DNA of 64,000 bases from assembly GCA_002811645.1 (NCBI GenBank), contig PDIP01000040.1, positions 63,123-127,122 of the forward strand, given 5' to 3'. The notes beneath the pieces are model-generated. The model worked only from the letters and a program-made list of their open reading frames with translations. It was not told where the DNA came from and searched no databases. Below, one piece after another: positions 1 to 10,319 of the stretch. Position 1 is the first letter of the stretch. Every line of letters begins with the position of its first letter. The position numbers and the translations under genes were made by a program. This stretch comes from Corallochytrium limacisporum (lineage: Eukaryota > Opisthokonta).

Positions 1-2404
1 TCACGTGTGGTTGGTTGGAAGGGCAACAGGCGACGATAGCGCGATCTGCGTGAAGAAGTCAGGGTAAAAGGATGAGCAGTGTAGGCCCTTGCCAACGCGT
101 ACATAGCCATCACATCGGATTTGGGATCCCGCCCGGGGGGTGGGGGGGGGTTCGTTTGTTTGCAAAGAGCAGCACCGCAGCACCAAAGAAAAACTACCAC
201 CGAGCGTAATGGGTCAACGGCCGCAACACGCAAACAAGGCTTTTTACCCTCAACACTCCAGCACCGCCCTAGTTTTCCTATGAAATAAACCACTCCCCTC
301 GCCGCAAACCCACCGGTGTTCCAGCTTTGTTCTCCCCTCATCCCCGCTCTCTCCGGTTTGTGTGGTCTATGTGTCTTCCCCAAACTCCATTCTCCTTCTC
401 TGTGTGTGTGTGTTGGGGGGGGTCCTGCCAGCGTCTTTATCATTCCGTAGATATATTACCACTACTATCTTTTCACCGGGTATGGTACCTTTTGCCAGGA
501 ACGATCGATTGACACCGTTTCATCTCCAGACGAAGAAAGGCAAAAACAAAAAGGGCAAAAAAAAATAGATTGCGTAGAGCAAAGCCCGGGCCGGGAGATA
601 AGGCCCTTGGGCCTACTGATCCAAAGAACGCACGTAATCTCCTTGCCCCACGCCAACGTCCCCCCCCCATATTTTTAGTAGCGGCTTATTTTGTGAGCTA
701 TAGCCCAGAGGTGCATACCGGAGCTGCGAATTGGAATTTAAGGGTTGCATTCTTGAACCGGCGACTGTTTGTTTTAGAAGGAAAATATAGGTCTAATACA
801 TAGGGTAAGGGCCTGTCCCTTAGTTTTTCCTTTTTGTGTTTTTTTTTCCTTTGGGGAGCGCGTTGTTTCACCACCCGTGTGGTTGGTTACGTTTCAGTGC
901 TGGCAATAAAACTACTGCTTCGCACACAACGCAAACACAAAAACAATCGACGAATGTATGAAATCGGTGATAGGTCCCAGGAGAGGCCGTCGGGGGTGGC
1001 CGCGAAGGGGAGGGTCCTGGAGAGAGGTGTAGCGGACCCCAACTCCAAAAAAAACAATCAAAAGGGGACCTCGAAGAAAAAAGAATGTACAAAACTAAAG
1101 AAAAAAAAACAAAAGGAAAATTAATGATCAGCATAGGGGGGTTACAGGCACAATGCTAGAAAGAAAAAAAGAAACACTGGGCGGTCATCGGTTCACTGCC
1201 CCGATGTGTGCAGAGAAAAAAGGGCCTGTTTTGCTTCGCACCAGCACCGGAGGAGAGCGAACTCGCAGGAATCCAGAGCGGGGTGTGTTCCAGCCCTTGC
1301 GGTAACCGGGTCATGGGGTGTGCTTCCTGTGGCATCCATCAGGAGAGAACGGAGCAAGGAGACTGCTGATCGAACTGCACGTCCTACGGTATTCTCAATC
1401 CGTACTAGTCATTGGCGGCCATTGTACCTCTTAGGAGAATCAGAGAATCCAACCGGTTCGGGTTGGCGTACCAGCATGTGAATTATTCTGCAAAGAAGAC
1501 AGTTCATGGCTGTCATTGGCCCCAGCCCTCCGCAACCAGTTCATAAGCAGGAGCTGTCGAGATCTCAGTTCCACCTGCCCTCGTCCATTTGACAGCGAAA
1601 TCGGGAACCCCCCCCTTTCCTCCCGCTCTTTCTTCACTCAGTTCAAAACCGTTTCATCCCCCCACACACACTTCTCCCATCGCTCCAGTACTACGACCTC
1701 GACAACCCGTCTCAGTGTCCGCCCACCCGCGCGGCTGGCCACATCATCATTCCATCTGTCACCCGGACGCGGGGACCATCTCGAGACTTGAAATTGGTTT
1801 CGGACCAACCAATTTTATTAGGCCCCCGATGGTGAAATGGGATGGCTGAACGGGAGTCTATTTTCATGACTCGTTCCGGGTTTGTGGTTGGATCGGTGGG
1901 TGGTCTCCCTCCTGCCCCTGTGTAACAAAACCATTGGCTTGCTGAGTACCACCAGCTACTGCGCAGGTCCCGCCCCCCCCCCTTCGGGCAGTTATAGCTT
2001 GCGGCAGAAGGGCCACAAAAAGGTTGGCGGTACTGAAACCACCGAGGTGGCCGCCTTCTGAAAGTACCAACGGTCCTACTGCACAACCACGGGCAACCGG
2101 AAAGGGCTGCTTTTTGGAGACGGAACCTTCTTCCGGGTACTTCAGGGAAAGCACAACGGTCCAGACTGTAACACACTTTACAGATGTTTATGTCGTGGCC
2201 GAGAGAGACTTGGCTTCTTATGATACTCACGACCCAATTAAGATAGGCCTCGTGAAGTGACAATGAATAGCTCACATCAGGTAGGATAGTGCACCAGGTG
2301 GTCAGTCATTTCTGGAAGGGGACAAAGATGACGCAGCGGGACCTGCGCCAGAAGAAGTCAAGTATTCCTTAAGCCAAGTAGCCAAATTCTTTTCAGATTA
2401 AAGG
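1..2404. other. non-coding region at window start
   Basis: No convincing gene is visible. Short open frames on both strands have low-complexity or proline/cysteine-rich translations with no family resemblance. The stretch contains G/C homopolymers (a C3G6 then T then G9 tract at 131-150, a G run near 414-421, a C run near 1972-1982) and a short GT repeat near 402-413. The last 20 bases hold a pyrimidine-rich AG site (2390-2396) just ahead of the tafazzin start. Confidence 0.7.
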
Positions 2405-3760
2405 ATGTTGAAGGAGTTTGCGAACGTGTTCAGGCATTCCCGTTACTTGCTGGCGTCCTGTATTGTGTTTGGCGGCATCTCCTTCGTGGCCTATGTGAAT
2501 CGACCACTGACGGACCGAGAATGGGATGCATATCTGCGACGACACCGGAAGCTGCGCATCTATCCCAACACGATGAACATGGACGATGGGTTCGATCTGA
2601 GTCCAATCCTGCTCTCTGATCTGCATAAAATCCCGGAACTATGGAAGGAATTGCTGAAGCCCAAGGACGATGAATATTCCCGCCGCTCAATCCCAGGCAT
2701 GGCCCAGCGCAAGATCCTCAATCCCATGAACCCGGCCATCGAATTTAATGAGCCCGATGAAAAGGGGAAGGGTATTCTAAGGGACGTGACCGACATGCAG
2801 CGAGTACTGAACAAGAAGCGATTCTACCGTATATACGATCTCGACGCCGAAACGATTGAACGGCACCAGGCGGATCAGACCTACGGTACACTGTGGCCTT
2901 TACAGATCCTTGCCACCTCGGTGGTCGTTCCAGTAGTCAGTCTAGCCATGCGTGCAGCTATTGTCCTGCGAAATGACTTCGAGGTCCACGGGCAGGACCG
3001 ACTGCGAGACGCTGTCCTAAATCGATCCGAAGGAAAAGCTCTGCTAACGTATTCGAACCATGTGTCAGTGCAAGACGACCCGGGCCTCATGTCATGCGTG
3101 ATCCCGGCCGATATTTTGATTAATCACCGCAAAATGCGGTGGGGTGGGTGTGCGGAAGAGATCTGCTTCAAGACATCAGCGCATTCGGCCTTCATGGGCA
3201 CTGGTAAGGTTATGCCCCTGCTGCGGGGTGCTGGTGTGATGCAAGGGTCCTTCACGCGACTGATCTTGCGGGCAAACCGTGGTGACTGGGTCCACATCTT
3301 TCCGGAAGGCCACGTACACCAAGTTAAGGGTATCGATCACATGCGCTGGGGGATTGGACGGCTGATCACGGAGACCAAGACAGAGAGCATGGTGCTGCCA
3401 ATCTATATCGACGGCATGCAGGACTGCCTGCCTGACGACCCGGAAACGCGGATCACCCGAAACACCATCCCGCTGGCGGGCAAGAAGGTGACCGTTGTGA
3501 TTGGTGAAGCAGTTCCGGTCGGTGACTTGCACTCGGAATATCAGCGGAAGCGGCGTGCGCAGGCCAGACAACATGCAGCGCACATGGATTCCCTCGACGA
3601 GGAGTACTTTAAACGTGCGACCGCAAGGGTGCAGGCAGTAATGGCAGAAATGGACCGCCGGTTCCGAGCGGGGCAGAGTCCGCAAGAAATCGCTCGCGCC
3701 GCCACGGACTTGGCAAAAGAGCACAAGTGGAGGACGGGTTCGGAGAACAAGTGGGCATGA
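2405..3760 (+). CDS. TAFAZZIN: tafazzin-like phospholipid-lysophospholipid transacylase
   Basis: The product (451 residues) belongs to the PlsC/tafazzin acyltransferase family, which remodels the acyl chains of cardiolipin in mitochondrial membranes. The catalytic HX4D motif lies at H219-D224 (NHVSVQDDP), followed by a RWGGCAEEICF block typical of tafazzin and an FPEGH motif at about 299-303 with the downstream RWGIGRLI segment. A hydrophobic segment at about residues 13-30 could anchor or target it. It is about 150 residues longer than animal tafazzin, the excess being an N-terminal domain of unknown role plus a charged C-terminal tail. The ATG is the first in frame and sits 9 bases after a pyrimidine-rich TTTTCAG, possibly a 5' UTR splice acceptor. 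It converges on JMJD4 with 107 bases between stop codons. Confidence 0.93.
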   Translation: MLKEFANVFRHSRYLLASCIVFGGISFVAYVNRPLTDREWDAYLRRHRKLRIYPNTMNMDDGFDLSPILLSDLHKIPELWKELLKPKDDEYSRRSIPGMAQRKILNPMNPAIEFNEPDEKGKGILRDVTDMQRVLNKKRFYRIYDLDAETIERHQADQTYGTLWPLQILATSVVVPVVSLAMRAAIVLRNDFEVHGQDRLRDAVLNRSEGKALLTYSNHVSVQDDPGLMSCVIPADILINHRKMRWGGCAEEICFKTSAHSAFMGTGKVMPLLRGAGVMQGSFTRLILRANRGDWVHIFPEGHVHQVKGIDHMRWGIGRLITETKTESMVLPIYIDGMQDCLPDDPETRITRNTIPLAGKKVTVVIGEAVPVGDLHSEYQRKRRAQARQHAAHMDSLDEEYFKRATARVQAVMAEMDRRFRAGQSPQEIARAATDLAKEHKWRTGSENKWA

Positions 3761-3854
3761 ACATGTGGAAGCGAGCTTTGGACCCGTTCTGATGTCATAA
3801 TCAAAAAAAGTCCCACACAGAGGTCACGTGCTATGCACAATGTAGTCTATTTGA

Positions 3855-3860
3855 AATAAA
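3855..3860 (+). promoter_or_regulatory. AATAAA polyadenylation signal, tafazzin mRNA
   Basis: A canonical AATAAA lies 95 bases past the tafazzin stop and 8 bases short of the JMJD4 stop on the other strand. Cleavage 10-30 bases downstream would place the tafazzin 3' end inside the JMJD4 coding tail. Confidence 0.5.
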
Positions 3861-3867
3861 AAGAAAT

Positions 3868-5229
3868 TTACGACAACCCTTTGATATTGAGCACTTGCTC
3901 CCACTGCTCCGGATTCATTGCCCGGCCCCAGGTGTCTGGCTGAGCTCGCATTTCAGCTAGGGCGAGGCGACAGTCCTCAGTCTCCGCGGCCCTCAGTGCC
4001 TCATTTCCGGGGTCGCCACCTTCGTCCCCATTGTCACGGTCCAGACGTTCCCACCGGTGCAGAACAATCGCAGCAAACTCGTTCAGTGACAATCCGGCTG
4101 CGTGACCTGCAAGTTTCGTACATTCCTGATAGAATTCGACCTCTGTGGCCATCAGTGATCGGATGTCCGTCAAACTGTCCACGGCGGCCAAGAACTCTGC
4201 ATGCAGGAGGTCCATAATCTGATCCAGGTTGGTCCCACAAAACCAGTTGTGATTTACGCTGATACAGTCTGTCAGGTTTAGGACTTCATGATACCATCCC
4301 GAGGGAATGAAAATAGTCTCTCCTGGTTCCTGCAGGACGGTGTACACCGTCAGTGGGTCCATACGGCTGTCCTCACGCCCCGTCTTTGTTGACCTATTCC
4401 GGAGGTTCCATCGCTGCGGTCGATCCGACACAAACTGTGACGGATTGATAACAATTTCACTAATCAGTTCCCGAGTGAGTAAAGTCCGGCTGTGTTCCCA
4501 CTCTGCGGCGACCGATGCGGACGCAGGCCCGACTACGAGCCATAGCTTCCTACCAAAGACATTTGCTGACCAACTGTAGGATCCCATGACGTCGTGGTGG
4601 AGTGGGGTTGACGTGCCTGCACGTCCAATATACACAAATCGGTAATCCGATCGGTGCTGGTCCTTCTGATCTTCACCATGGGCATGATGCAGTTGGTTCA
4701 CCAGATAATCGTTCATCCAGTCAAGTCCCAACGGTTCAGGCATGGCGTATTTCTCGCACTCTTCCGGCACTTCTGCAAACAGATGCCAGTCCTTCACGTA
4801 CAAATCCAGCGCTTCCTCGTTTAGGGACCCTGGGTTGACTCTAGTCCACCAATTTTTCAGAGTCATTGTCGACCTCTGGTGTGCTTTTGAGGTGTCTACA
4901 GTGCTAGTTGATGCTACCGCCACGGGCACAGATCGATTTCCAAAGTCACCGATCACCGCAGGGATGCCTTCCGTCCCCCATGTGTTGCGGTAGACCCATC
5001 TATCAGTGAAACCGGCGTCAAAGATGGCAGGCAGATTCCGCTCAAGGATCCGTTGACGAAATTCTGTTACCGCATCTTTGCCGAAATCGGACATATGGAA
5101 TCGTTCCACCCCGGAGAATGCGAGTGCAGCCTCTGCCCGTCGTTCGGCACGTACCCGCCGTGCTTCCTGAACGCAATCAGGCAGCAGATCATCATCTGCT
5201 GCTACTGCTGCTACCGATAGGACTCCCAT
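3868..5229 (-). CDS. JMJD4: JmjC-domain 2-oxoglutarate/Fe(II) oxygenase, JMJD4-like
   Basis: The 453-residue protein carries a JmjC double-stranded beta-helix. The metal triad is readable: H211-x-D213 in STPLHHDVMGSYSW and H314 in IPSGWYHEVLNLTD, followed by the ISVNHNW block characteristic of JMJD4. Animal JMJD4 hydroxylates a lysine of translation release factor eRF1 in the cytoplasm, so a role in translation termination is the best inference. Length is close to the animal protein (about 420-460). The N-terminal 60 residues are charged and unremarkable. Transcription is divergent from ZNF277 across about 770 bases and convergent with tafazzin. Other JmjC hydroxylases such as JMJD6 are alternatives, but the SWSANVFGRKLW context favours JMJD4. 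Confidence 0.9.
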   Translation of the reverse strand: MGVLSVAAVAADDDLLPDCVQEARRVRAERRAEAALAFSGVERFHMSDFGKDAVTEFRQRILERNLPAIFDAGFTDRWVYRNTWGTEGIPAVIGDFGNRSVPVAVASTSTVDTSKAHQRSTMTLKNWWTRVNPGSLNEEALDLYVKDWHLFAEVPEECEKYAMPEPLGLDWMNDYLVNQLHHAHGEDQKDQHRSDYRFVYIGRAGTSTPLHHDVMGSYSWSANVFGRKLWLVVGPASASVAAEWEHSRTLLTRELISEIVINPSQFVSDRPQRWNLRNRSTKTGREDSRMDPLTVYTVLQEPGETIFIPSGWYHEVLNLTDCISVNHNWFCGTNLDQIMDLLHAEFLAAVDSLTDIRSLMATEVEFYQECTKLAGHAAGLSLNEFAAIVLHRWERLDRDNGDEGGDPGNEALRAAETEDCRLALAEMRAQPDTWGRAMNPEQWEQVLNIKGLS

Positions 5230-5999
5230 TCTATCTCTTCCATGACGGTAAGAGACTTATCCTTCCATCAATCACTACTCCGTTTGTTCTCATCTGACCC
5301 GGCTGACCGCACCAACATAGGTGCGGTTCCAGAAGAACGAGTCTGTGGTAATCCAGTGACCTTGAACTAGGTTCCATATCTCCTCACTATGTACTATATG
5401 CACCAGCCATTCTGGTTCATGCGAGGATCAAAGTTCCAAAGTCAAGATTGCTACTTCATCCCAACCTTGTCACTACCTTCAGCACGAAAGTTGAGTGCAA
5501 ATCAAATCGGTTGACCCAATTGGGCAAGAGTTTGGTTGTGACCTGCCTCGGTGGGTCCCTGCAGTGGCCTGCGGACACTAACGACCAGAAAGGGCCGCCC
5601 TGGCCGCTTGCCGTTATCAGCACTGGGTTTCCATGGGCTCCCCTGCTACATACGGAAAATTCAAATAAATGCACTCATAGTACTAAAATTCATGCAATTC
5701 AACGACATATCAGATACGGACTATGAATAGAATGGGGTCTCGCTGGGGTCGCAGTAGGGGAGGTGGGTCTCCACTCCACACACATCGCACACGCCCTCCT
5801 TTCTCGGTGTGGGTCTCACGACATGGCTTGCTATTTTCGAAGTATTCACCAACGAATCGTGTACACCAGGCCGTCGACAATACGATTGATTCGTGACTGG
5901 TGTCATTGTCAAACCCCCAGGGTAGCATTATTGAAGTGCACCGATAGGGCAGGTTTTAGGAAAGAGGCAACCATGACATAAAAGGGCGAATTGATAGCC
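5230..5999. other. intergenic region between divergent genes
   Basis: This 770-base stretch separates the starts of JMJD4 (-) and ZNF277 (+) and must hold both promoters. No repeat or RNA gene was recognised. Short frames here are not convincing. Confidence 0.6.
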
Positions 6000-8372
6000 A
6001 TGGACGGCGAAAACCCAGACTCCACGGTACCATCGTCTCAGGACCACGGACAGCCTGTCTCAACAGGCCAGTACCAGCATCTACACCATGACCAGTCGCA
6101 GTCGACACAGGATGGCAAACCCGTAACCAGCACAGAGTCCACACCACGGCGATGGTGCCTTGAACAGGCGTGGAATGAAAAGGTGCGCATGCGTAATTCT
6201 GCTACGTATCTGAACTTCGGATCCACTATGCAAGAATACTCCACCGAAAATAATTCACACATTTTGTCGAAGCATGACATGGGACAGGTGAGTCACGGTA
6301 ATGCGGGAGGCGAGCTACATTTGATGGACAATCAACTACAGCAGCAGCATAAGGATTCAGACTTGCCACAGAGTAATGAAGAAACAGGGGAAGGTCTGTT
6401 GTCTAGTACCGCGTACGATTCAAGTAATTCGGGTATGGTACCACAGCAAGCGCCATTGCAGCACTTCAGAGGCATGACTACATCGCAGGTTATGTTACGA
6501 CAACTTTCCTTGAACAGCTTGAAGGACGAATTGAAAGCGCCGTCAATTCTAGATTTTGACAGCTTCCAACGTGAACATGAACTTGTGGAAGGTGACGAAG
6601 CCAACAACAAGCGTCCATCCCGCGTATTTGGTGCGGAGATCGACCTATTTGCAGATGAGGCAATGATGGCCACGGAGACCGATCTCTTTGCGGTTCATTC
6701 GGATGTCATGGAAGAGATGTTGAAGAAGGTACCAAAGCAATTTGCGTCTGAGGAAGCCTTGCTAGACACACGCACACCAACAAATGCAATGGCAGCGGGA
6801 CGGGGCTCCCGTCGGGCGCAAGAACTGCACCGACTGATGCATGATGGGGTGTTAACGATGCGTGTTCCATATGGAACTGTTATCGATGACCTCGACACAG
6901 TAGAGCGAGACTATGTGCTAGTCGCACCGGGCAAAGGCGTAGTCATGTCCTTCTCCATTGATGTAGTGGAGGATCAGGCACTGAACAGGAGCAAGAGATT
7001 TCCGATTGTCAACCCAATCAGGTATTCGGGGCGGAAAGGGAAGACCGCGGAAGCAAATCAAGATGAGAGCCAAGGAGATTGTGGACGAGAAACCCACTTG
7101 AAGCATTACAACATCACTCCTGCTTTGCTTAAAAGGTACCTTCTCTCCTTGATTCTCGCTTGCAGCGCCGAGGAACGGTCTGGTCAGAACCAGTTGTGCC
7201 TCCCGCCCTGCCCGCTGTGCAAGGAGGACCCTGCGGGCGAGACCACAGAGAATGGTGCTGTTGCAAAGAGCAAAAGCGCTCGCGTCACATCCGTACGGAA
7301 TGAGAAGGGCCGAGATAGACTTGTCGCGCATTTGGTGAACCGCCACGGTCTCTACATTGGTTCTGCAGATGGTTTTGTGCAGGTAGGCATGTTCGTGGAC
7401 TATCTAGGTGACGTGATCGGGGACCGCAAGTGCCTCTACTGTAGCAAGGCCTTTCAGGATGAACCGAAATGGAAGAACCACGTCCGCAAGAAGCACCACA
7501 TGCGTATAAATCCAGAGCATCGGCAGTATGACAAGTTCTATCTCAAGAGTTATGCGGATGCTGTTGTGCTACCAGTAAAGGATGAGAATCGCATCGCTCT
7601 GATCACGGGCACACAGAGCTCATCATCACGTGCTGCGCGACATGTGGACCGTAATCACAGCCCACCGTCTCGGCAGGTGGCGGCCGGTCGGCTGCGGTCT
7701 CCCATCGCCAAGGAAGATGAGCCGAAACATGTGGATCCGTCGCTTCCCGAACTTCGGCACCAAGGATACGAGGATGCCACCGACGATGAAGATGACTCTG
7801 ACGAGGACAACGATGACGATGACGCACAGGAAGATCCCTGGATGGTCTGGGACGATGACGGACTTGTGGACGACCCGTGCGAGTGTCTATTCTGCTGTAA
7901 GACTTTCCGCAGAGCACCTGAATGTGTTGATCACATGGCACGGGTGCATAACTTTGACCTCAGTAGCCTCCGCAGGAAGAAGGTCAAGCAGGTAGACAGC
8001 GATGGCAGGCCTTGCAGGGAGCACAGGGCAGAAAGGGGGACAAATGGCGACAATGACTGTAACGAAGTGACTACGACAGGTCTCCACACCTTCTATGACT
8101 GCGTAAAGTACATCAACTACATGCGCCATCTGGCTTCCATGCGTACATGTGCGTTTTGCAAGAAGACGCTGCCCACCGAGGCGGCGTGGGAGCAGCATAT
8201 TCGCGAGATGAAACATCAAGGATTGGCTGCCATGTTGGAGGGCAAGGAGGGGGATGATGGCGACACTCAGAACCGTAAACCACCTTGGCAGGATGATAAG
8301 TTTTTTATGCCGAGAAAACCAGTGGAGCCCTTGCTATCATGCATTCCGGACTTCAGCGGCGATGAGTCATGA
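6000..8372 (+). CDS. ZNF277: C2H2 zinc-finger protein, ZNF277-like
   Basis: The 790-residue product has four C2H2-type fingers in its second half: C404/C407 with a long insertion before HLVNRH, C478/C481 (CLYCSKAF), C629/C632 (CLFCCKTF) and C717/C720 (CAFCKKTL). The segment after finger 2, RKKHHMRINPEHRQYDKFY, matches the ZNF277 signature, and the tail FMPRKPVEPLLSC resembles the end of ZNF277. In animals ZNF277 partners ribosomal protein uS5 and Polycomb component BMI1; nuclear/cytoplasmic function here is inferred. The first 330 residues are Q/S/D-rich and probably disordered, and an acidic DEDDSDEDNDDDD run lies near residue 600. It is nearly twice the length of human ZNF277. I chose the ATG at 6000; an upstream in-frame TTG at 5991 is not used. 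Confidence 0.9.
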   Translation: MDGENPDSTVPSSQDHGQPVSTGQYQHLHHDQSQSTQDGKPVTSTESTPRRWCLEQAWNEKVRMRNSATYLNFGSTMQEYSTENNSHILSKHDMGQVSHGNAGGELHLMDNQLQQQHKDSDLPQSNEETGEGLLSSTAYDSSNSGMVPQQAPLQHFRGMTTSQVMLRQLSLNSLKDELKAPSILDFDSFQREHELVEGDEANNKRPSRVFGAEIDLFADEAMMATETDLFAVHSDVMEEMLKKVPKQFASEEALLDTRTPTNAMAAGRGSRRAQELHRLMHDGVLTMRVPYGTVIDDLDTVERDYVLVAPGKGVVMSFSIDVVEDQALNRSKRFPIVNPIRYSGRKGKTAEANQDESQGDCGRETHLKHYNITPALLKRYLLSLILACSAEERSGQNQLCLPPCPLCKEDPAGETTENGAVAKSKSARVTSVRNEKGRDRLVAHLVNRHGLYIGSADGFVQVGMFVDYLGDVIGDRKCLYCSKAFQDEPKWKNHVRKKHHMRINPEHRQYDKFYLKSYADAVVLPVKDENRIALITGTQSSSSRAARHVDRNHSPPSRQVAAGRLRSPIAKEDEPKHVDPSLPELRHQGYEDATDDEDDSDEDNDDDDAQEDPWMVWDDDGLVDDPCECLFCCKTFRRAPECVDHMARVHNFDLSSLRRKKVKQVDSDGRPCREHRAERGTNGDNDCNEVTTTGLHTFYDCVKYINYMRHLASMRTCAFCKKTLPTEAAWEQHIREMKHQGLAAMLEGKEGDDGDTQNRKPPWQDDKFFMPRKPVEPLLSCIPDFSGDES

Positions 8373-8433
8373 CGCTGGCATCTCTTTCAGAATATTTGCT
8401 GATATCATACGAAACATTGTATTCGATTGATGG

Positions 8434-8640
8434 TCATCGGAAGTTGTCTAATTTGCTCAAATACATCAGAGCTTGGTCGAGTTCCTCTGCGTGCGCGGGC
8501 AGTACCGCTAAGCGGACCAGATGCGAAATCGATGACTCTAATAGTTCCACAGCCTCCAGTGCCTTTTTCACGTCATGATCTAGGCCTGCGTTGAAATCGG
8601 CAAGCTGCTCCTGAACTTCTCGCCTGCGGGCTTTGGCCAT
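8434..8640 (-). CDS. small helical protein, possibly the last exon of a spliced gene
   Basis: The 68-residue translation beginning MAKARRREVQEQLADF is amphipathic and helical, unlike neighbouring noise frames, but I recognise no family. The same frame stays open upstream to about 8700 (EQGQNQVRKD precedes the Met) with no earlier ATG, and a TTTCCAG acceptor-like site lies near 8678. A candidate first exon, ATG at 9007-9005 in a CCACC context followed by a GTAAGGTAAGG donor at about 8997, lies further upstream, and a second coding-looking frame (GQFLTECSKVIAQGDAAE) sits between. A two- or three-exon small gene converging on ZNF277 is plausible but unproven. Confidence 0.35.
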   Translation of the reverse strand: MAKARRREVQEQLADFNAGLDHDVKKALEAVELLESSISHLVRLAVLPAHAEELDQALMYLSKLDNFR

Positions 8641-9551
8641 ATCTTTGCGTACTTGGTTTTGCCCTTGCTCAACTTTCCTGGAAACTTGGTGATCACACCC
8701 TCAGCCCCTGAGCAATTTCTCTCTCTGTCGCCCTTCAAATGTCTGCATAGACGAACTCTCCGAGGAACACCAGCACTGCAGGAGAATCGCTTCGCCGTAC
8801 TTTGCCGCCCTTCCCGCACCACATTCGGCGGCATCTCCTTGCGCGATCACCTTCGAACATTCTGTGAGAAACTGTCCCGCATCCTCCTTCCGCAATTGGA
8901 AAATTTATATGGGATCCGTCATTTCTGTGATGGGGACCTTTCTATCGTATCCATCATTACACACGTCTTTGACGGGCGGCCATTAGCCTTACCTTACCTC
9001 CCTGCATGGTGGCGGTCGAGGTGGGTCTCCCAGGCCAGAACAGCCACTTTTTCGGCCCGTGTCCCTACGGACACCCGCCGTAAAGGGTCCGTTGCCTGGG
9101 ATGCCCAGCATTTTCATAGAATAGCCACCGTGCCCACCCAAGAAAATTAGGCCCCCATAAATCGTAAACGGGGAGTCATCGTGGAATTTTTCGCATTTCC
9201 ACAGTGTGGGTGGACACCCTTCTAAGGCGCCCCCTAAGTCAAAGTGAAAGCATCAAAAGTCCCCTACGGGCCCCGGGGGCGGGGGGGGAATGGCCTCAGA
9301 CAAATCAGGCCATCTGGTCCACAGATCTATACACAAGTTCGATCGGGGCCCGCGGAAAGAGGGGAGCCCCCTCTCCTGTACTGTATTCGCTGCGTAAACA
9401 CTTGGCAAAAACAGAATCCTCCGGATCGGACTTGGTCATTCTTCACCGCAGAACAGAAGGGACAAATACCACACACACGCAAGGGTATTTATGGTAGTGG
9501 CAAGACTTTGACTAATCTCTTGAAAGTCTATCGAAGTCAAAAGCGACCTCA
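8641..9551. other. region upstream of the glutathione transferase gene
   Basis: It contains the possible upstream exons of the small minus-strand frame (up to about 9007). From about 9010 to 9551 nothing coding is seen. A C4G5-C-G8 tract lies at 9271-9288. Confidence 0.5.
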
Positions 9552-10319
9552 ATGTTGCTGACCACTGTTTGTAAACAATTGCTCAAGATGCCAATGCCGT
9601 CCACTCAGAAAGCCATCCATCTGTACACTGCCTCTACCATGAATGGGTGGAAGCCGGTGATATTCCTCGAAGAGGCGGGTGTGGAGTATGATCTGACCTA
9701 CATTGATTTCTCCAAGAAGGAGCAGAAGGAGCCATGGTACACGAAAATGAACCCGAACGGTCGCATTCCAACAATTGTCGACCATGAGAAAGATGATTTC
9801 GTTGTCTTTGAGTCGGGTGCCATCCTATGGTACCTGGCAGAGAAGTACAACAAGTTTTTGCCTACAGATCCCAAGAAGCGATCCCAAGTCATGCAGTGGG
9901 TAATGTTCCAGATGGGTGGCGTCGGTCCTATGATGGGTCAGGCTATGTACTTCCAACGAATTGCTGCACCGAACGGCAACGATGATCCGTTTGCCATTAA
10001 GCGCTACGTTGACGAGAGCCGCCGACTCTTGGAGGTCCTGAACACACAGCTGGAAGGAAAGGACTATCTAATTGGTGATGAGTATACCATCGCTGACATG
10101 ATCACCTACCCGTGGGCACGCGCTTACTACTGGGCCAAAGTCTCTATCGATGGGCTGCCACATCTGAAGGGCTGGTTCGACCGTTTGGATGCCCGACCTG
10201 CCATCCAAAAAGCACTGACTATCCCTAAGGCAGTACCTGCCTTTTTCGGCGAAGGTGACGTCAAGAAGATAGTGGAGGAGAATGCGGCACGCTTCAGCCA
10301 TGATGTGAAGAAAGATTGA
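9552..10319 (+). CDS. glutathione S-transferase, Ure2p/YfcG (nu-class) type
   Basis: The 255-residue protein has an N-terminal thioredoxin-fold domain (LYTASTMNGWKPVIFLEEAG, MNPNGRIPTIVDH, FESGAILWYLAEKY) and an all-helical C-terminal domain (YLIGDEYTIADMITYPWARAY). The T-x-N-G-x-K active-site pattern, the FESGAI glutathione-binding motif and the GGVGPMMGQ segment place it with bacterial YfcG/YghU and fungal Ure2p-like enzymes, which act as glutathione-dependent disulfide reductases or peroxidases. A cytosolic redox or detoxification role is inferred. The frame has an ATG at 9552 and another at 9588; the second, giving MPMPSTQKAIHLY, fits family length better. Its last bases overlap the antisense EF-hand frame. 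This class is shared by bacteria and fungi, so ancient transfer is possible but not shown. Confidence 0.93.
   Translation: MLLTTVCKQLLKMPMPSTQKAIHLYTASTMNGWKPVIFLEEAGVEYDLTYIDFSKKEQKEPWYTKMNPNGRIPTIVDHEKDDFVVFESGAILWYLAEKYNKFLPTDPKKRSQVMQWVMFQMGGVGPMMGQAMYFQRIAAPNGNDDPFAIKRYVDESRRLLEVLNTQLEGKDYLIGDEYTIADMITYPWARAYYWAKVSIDGLPHLKGWFDRLDARPAIQKALTIPKAVPAFFGEGDVKKIVEENAARFSHDVKKD

Noticed and set aside
1712-2275. 187-codon minus-strand frame near the window start
   Set aside because: The translation is Arg/Pro/Trp-rich with no family resemblance and spans a C homopolymer; it looks like chance.
9552-10319. Recent bacterial transfer of the glutathione transferase
   Set aside because: The class is also common in fungi, and base composition resembles the neighbours; sequence alone does not support a recent event.
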